7,872 nucleotides of DNA from Pseudomonadota bacterium. GTDB lineage: Bacteria > Pseudomonadota > Gammaproteobacteria > JAKAQQ01. Of this stretch, positions 4,983 through 7,872 are shown one piece after another; within the stretch, counting starts at the first letter, position 1; each line of letters opens with the position of its first letter. Below the pieces are notes generated by a model. That model made no database searches, was not told where the DNA came from, and was given only the letters and a program-made list of their open reading frames with translations. The translations under genes and the position numbers were made by a program. The stretch is from NCBI GenBank assembly GCA_021852325.1, contig JAJZNM010000112.1, positions 1-7,872 of the forward strand. The letters are read 5' to 3'.

Positions 4983-6642
4983 CCGCCGCCTGTTCCTGTG
5001 GCTGAGTCTTGCAGCACTGCTTTATCTCCTGTGGAATGCCTGGGAGCTCGAGTTTGCGGCCCCGCCACCCCCAACCCGTGTTCCGTCTGCCCGCGTGAGC
5101 CCGAGCGCACCGCTCGTGAATCCAGGTTTCCTGAAAGCCACCGGGGGGATCCCGCCGAAACCTGCGCTCCGGAGCCCTCTGGCCAAGGCTACCATCCGGG
5201 TCGAGACAGACCTCTACCGTGCGCGCATCGATCTCGCGGGCGGGAGGCTCGCACGAGTGGATCTCCTGCATTACCCGGAAAAACTGAGCGCCGAAAGTCC
5301 CCCGGTCCACTGGCTCGAGGATGTGGGGCCCCGCCGCCTGTATGCCGTAGCGACCCTCGTGGCACGCGGCAGGTCGCAGGCACCGGGCCTCCTCGGCCGG
5401 TTCGAGGCAACCCGGAGCCTTTTTATCCTCAAAAAGGGGGCCCGGCGCCTCGTCGTCCCGCTGGTCTGGAAGCACGACGGGATCTCCGTCGTTGAGCGGT
5501 GGATTTTCCGCCCCCGAAGCTACGTGATCCAGGTGGAGACGCGGATCGTGAATGGCTCCCACGGTCAGTGGCAGGGTGCCCCACTGCTCGGAATCGATTA
5601 CGCCCACCCCACGGTCCATAGCTCGTTTTTCGACCGCTTCCTGCCCAACCATTTCATCTACCACGGGGCCGCCTATTACAACGGGCATGGCTACCATGAG
5701 ATTTCCCAAGGCCATATCCAGAAGAAGAAGTTTGACCTCGAGGCCACGGGTGGCTGGCTTGCCTACACCAACCATTATTTCCTCCTGGCACTCTTGCCAC
5801 CCCCGACCGGGACCTGGCGCTATTACGCGGTCCCCCGCTCGAAGACCCGCTACTGGCTCGGCGCACTCGGGCCGGTGGTCCGCGTCCGGCCCGGCGGTCA
5901 GCTGAAATGGACAGCCAAGCTCTATGCGGGGCCGAAGCGGCAGCGCCGGCTTGCCGCGGTAGCCCCGGGGCTGACCCGTACGGTCGACTACGGCTTCATG
6001 TCGATCCTCTCACGCCCACTCTACCTCCTTCTCGCCTGGATCGAACATGCGGTCGGAAACTGGGGCGTTGCAATCATCCTGCTCGTCCTGCTCATCAAGA
6101 TCATTTTTTTCCCGCTCCAGCACACGAGCGGCCGGTCGATGGCGCGGATCCGCGCCATCCAGCCCCGCATCAAGGCCATTCAGGAGCGCTTCAAGGACGA
6201 CCGCGAGCAGAGCTACCGGGCGACGCTTGAGCTCTACAAGAAAGAAAAGGTCAACCCGGTTTCCGGTTGTCTACCCATGCTGCTCCAATTCCCGATCTAC
6301 ATTGCCCTCTATTGGGTCCTTCTCGCGAGCGTGGAACTCCGCCATGCTCCGTTCGCGCTCTGGATCCAGGATCTGTCCGCGCCGGATCCGCTTTACATCC
6401 TGCCGATCCTCTATGCGGGCACAATGCTCGTCCAGCAATGGGTCAATCCGCAGTCTGCGGGCATGGACAAGCACCAGCGGCGCATCCTGATGGTCATGCT
6501 GCCGGTCATGTCACTCCTCTTTGGCAGCGTGATGCCGAGCGGGCTTGTGCTCTACTGGGTGGTGAGCGGGCTCTTCGGGATCGGGCAGCAGTGGCACATC
6601 AACCGGGTCGTCCTGCGCGAGGCGGCGAAAGCCCACCGCTGA
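4975..6642 (+). CDS. yidC: Membrane protein insertase YidC
   Basis: Inner-membrane insertase of the YidC/Oxa1/Alb3 family, acting alone or with SecYEG. The 555-residue product from the ATG at 4975 matches the gammaproteobacterial type (E. coli 548). The N-terminus MDNRRLFLWLSLAALLYLLW provides TM1 (about 6-21). A proline-rich linker and large periplasmic domain (about 25-340) follow, then the conserved membrane domain (340-555) with WGVAIILLVLLIK, a basic cytoplasmic hairpin (QPRIKAIQERFKDD) and NPVSGCLPMLLQFPIYIALY. The end runs PSGLVLYWVVSGLFGIGQQW. K375 occupies the hydrophilic-groove position of E. coli R366, a substitution I recall in other proteobacteria. An in-frame ATG 60 bases upstream would add 20 residues inside yidD that resemble no YidC N-terminus, so it is rejected. 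Confidence 0.97.
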   Translation: MDNRRLFLWLSLAALLYLLWNAWELEFAAPPPPTRVPSARVSPSAPLVNPGFLKATGGIPPKPALRSPLAKATIRVETDLYRARIDLAGGRLARVDLLHYPEKLSAESPPVHWLEDVGPRRLYAVATLVARGRSQAPGLLGRFEATRSLFILKKGARRLVVPLVWKHDGISVVERWIFRPRSYVIQVETRIVNGSHGQWQGAPLLGIDYAHPTVHSSFFDRFLPNHFIYHGAAYYNGHGYHEISQGHIQKKKFDLEATGGWLAYTNHYFLLALLPPPTGTWRYYAVPRSKTRYWLGALGPVVRVRPGGQLKWTAKLYAGPKRQRRLAAVAPGLTRTVDYGFMSILSRPLYLLLAWIEHAVGNWGVAIILLVLLIKIIFFPLQHTSGRSMARIRAIQPRIKAIQERFKDDREQSYRATLELYKKEKVNPVSGCLPMLLQFPIYIALYWVLLASVELRHAPFALWIQDLSAPDPLYILPILYAGTMLVQQWVNPQSAGMDKHQRRILMVMLPVMSLLFGSVMPSGLVLYWVVSGLFGIGQQWHINRVVLREAAKAHR

Positions 6643-6657
6643 TCCCGGCGGAGCCGT

Positions 6658-7872
6658 GTGAACATCAAGCACGACCCGATCGTCGCCTGGGCCACGCCGC
6701 CTGGGGCCGGAGCCATCGGGATCGTCCGTCTGAGCGGGACGGGGGCTGAGGCGATCGCCGAGCGGGTTGTGGGGCGTCTTCCTGCGGAACGGCAGGCTTC
6801 CCTGAGACCCTTCCGGGATCCGGACGGAAACCTGATCGATCAGGGTGTGCTGATCCGTTTCCGCGCTCCGCACTCCTTCACCGGCGAAGACCTGATCGAG
6901 TTTCAGGCCCATGGCAGCCCGGTCGTGATCGAGCACCTGCTCGAAGTCCTGAAGCGGCTGGGGGCAAGGCAGGCGCGCCCCGGCGAGTTCTCGGAACGGG
7001 CATTCCTGAATGGCCGCATGGACCTGGCCCAGGCCGAGGCGATCGCCGATCTCATCGCGGCGGAAAGTCGCGCAGCCGCATCTGCGGCTTTGCGCTCACT
7101 CAGTGGACATTTTTCAGATGCCCTGCGCGAGCTTCAGTCCAGTTTCGAGGCACTGGAAGTCGAGGTCGAGGCCGCGATCGATTTTGCGGGCGAGGAGGCC
7201 GGGATCCCCGAAGCGCCAGCCCGCCGCGACCGTCTGGAGAGACTCCACCGTCAGGTCGTCCAACTCCTCGAACGGGGCCATGCTGGGCTCGCGCTCAGGC
7301 GCGGATGCGTGGTCGTCCTGGCCGGCCCGGTCAACGCCGGGAAGTCGACGCTCTTCAACCGTTTTTTGGGTGAGCCCCGTGCCATCGTCACCCCCGTACC
7401 CGGAACCACACGGGATTGGCTCGAAGCCGATTGGGTGCTTGATGGATTGCGGGTGCATGTGATCGACACGGCCGGTCTGCGCGAGAGCAGCGACCCGGTC
7501 GAGCAGGAAGGCATGCGACGGACCCAAAGCGTCATCCAGCGTGCCCACCTTATCCTCTATGTGGTCGATGATGCAGTGGGTTTCCGGGATACGGATGCAG
7601 CCCGGTTTGACCTGCTGCCCAAAGGATGTCGAGCCTGGACGGTCTACAACCAGATCGACCGGACCGGAAGACGGCCGGGCCAGGTGGATGCGGTCGCGTA
7701 TGCGGTTTCGGCCGAGACCGGAGCTGGCCTTGCAGAACTCAAGGCTGCCATCCGGTCGTTTGGGCAGCCCGAGACGAGTCTCGCGACCGATGTGGTGATG
7801 GCGAGAACGCGCCATCTGGAGGCCCTGGAATACTGTCGGGCGAGCCTTGAGGACGCACTCGAGGCGCTCGGC
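6658..7872 (+). CDS. mnmE: tRNA modification GTPase MnmE, N-terminal 405 residues (cut by window edge)
   Basis: With MnmG it installs the 5-carboxymethylaminomethyl-type modification on U34 of certain tRNAs. The start is GTG at 6658, with GGAG just upstream (6650-6653), 16 bases after yidC. The N-terminal folate-binding domain shows DPIVAWATPPGAGAIGIVRL, SFTGEDLIEF and PGEFSERAFLNGRMDLAQAE. A helical region and the inserted G domain follow: G1 GPVNAGKST (223-231), G2 PGTTRD (248-253), G3 DTAG (270-273), G4 region YNQID (330-334) and G5 region VSAETGAG (350-357). G4 reads NQID where the canonical motif is NKxD. About 50 residues, including the expected C-terminal FCIGK motif, lie beyond the window. 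mnmE next to yidC is the conserved order, and mnmG often follows. Confidence 0.96.
   Translation, partial: MNIKHDPIVAWATPPGAGAIGIVRLSGTGAEAIAERVVGRLPAERQASLRPFRDPDGNLIDQGVLIRFRAPHSFTGEDLIEFQAHGSPVVIEHLLEVLKRLGARQARPGEFSERAFLNGRMDLAQAEAIADLIAAESRAAASAALRSLSGHFSDALRELQSSFEALEVEVEAAIDFAGEEAGIPEAPARRDRLERLHRQVVQLLERGHAGLALRRGCVVVLAGPVNAGKSTLFNRFLGEPRAIVTPVPGTTRDWLEADWVLDGLRVHVIDTAGLRESSDPVEQEGMRRTQSVIQRAHLILYVVDDAVGFRDTDAARFDLLPKGCRAWTVYNQIDRTGRRPGQVDAVAYAVSAETGAGLAELKAAIRSFGQPETSLATDVVMARTRHLEALEYCRASLEDALEALG

Noticed and set aside
5423..5431. TTATCCTCA in yidC as a DnaA box
   Set aside because: One mismatch at a conserved position (T for A in the CACA part), isolated in coding sequence without other boxes; consistent with chance.
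4873..5775. Long minus-strand open frame (300 codons) opposite yidD/yidC
   Set aside because: It lies wholly antisense to well-supported yidD and yidC, has no recognisable domain, and is expected in GC-rich DNA where stop codons are scarce on the opposite strand.
7114..7815. Minus-strand open frame (233 codons) opposite mnmE
   Set aside because: Antisense to the MnmE G domain, with no family resemblance or ribosome binding site; a GC-driven shadow frame.

Overview
This window is the replication-origin-proximal core of a GC-rich (roughly 60% by eye) proteobacterial chromosome, most probably gammaproteobacterial or a close relative. The evidence is gene order and protein sequence. The divergent blocks dnaA-dnaN-recF-gyrB (leftward) and rpmH-rnpA-yidD-yidC-mnmE (rightward) are the textbook arrangement of pseudomonads and related groups. 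The L34, DnaA, YidC and MnmE sequences are close to gammaproteobacterial forms. I cannot name the species.

Left arm, minus strand: dnaA (initiator) occupies 2608-3927, followed by a 203-bp gap, dnaN (sliding clamp, 1295-2404), recF (233-1294, abutting the dnaN stop) and the first 66 codons of gyrB (1-198, cut by the window edge). Right arm, plus strand: rpmH (4245-4379), rnpA (4396-4731), yidD (4725-4982), yidC (4975-6642) and the first 405 codons of mnmE (6658 onward, cut by the edge). rnpA/yidD/yidC overlap head to tail. The two arms are separated by a divergent promoter region (3928-4244) with a good sigma70-type promoter for each arm.

The genes serve replication initiation and elongation (DnaA, beta clamp), gap repair (RecF), supercoiling (GyrB), translation and tRNA maturation (L34, RNase P protein), inner-membrane protein insertion (YidD, YidC) and tRNA wobble modification (MnmE). 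None is accessory, no mobile element or CRISPR array is present, and I see no evidence of a new multi-gene system.

The less ordinary content is non-coding or embedded in coding sequence. There are two identical parS-like 16-mers in opposite orientation inside recF. The dnaA-dnaN gap looks origin-like, with one perfect DnaA box and an AT-rich block. A second, strongly AT-rich stretch lies in the 5' part of dnaN, carries a perfect IHF consensus match and is spelled with rare ATA codons. The -35 of the dnaA promoter sits in a palindrome bracketed by direct repeats, and the rpmH -10 sits in an inverted repeat. The rpmH leader can form two mutually exclusive hairpins next to a start codon with no good Shine-Dalgarno. 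MnmE has NQID in place of the canonical NKxD G4 motif.
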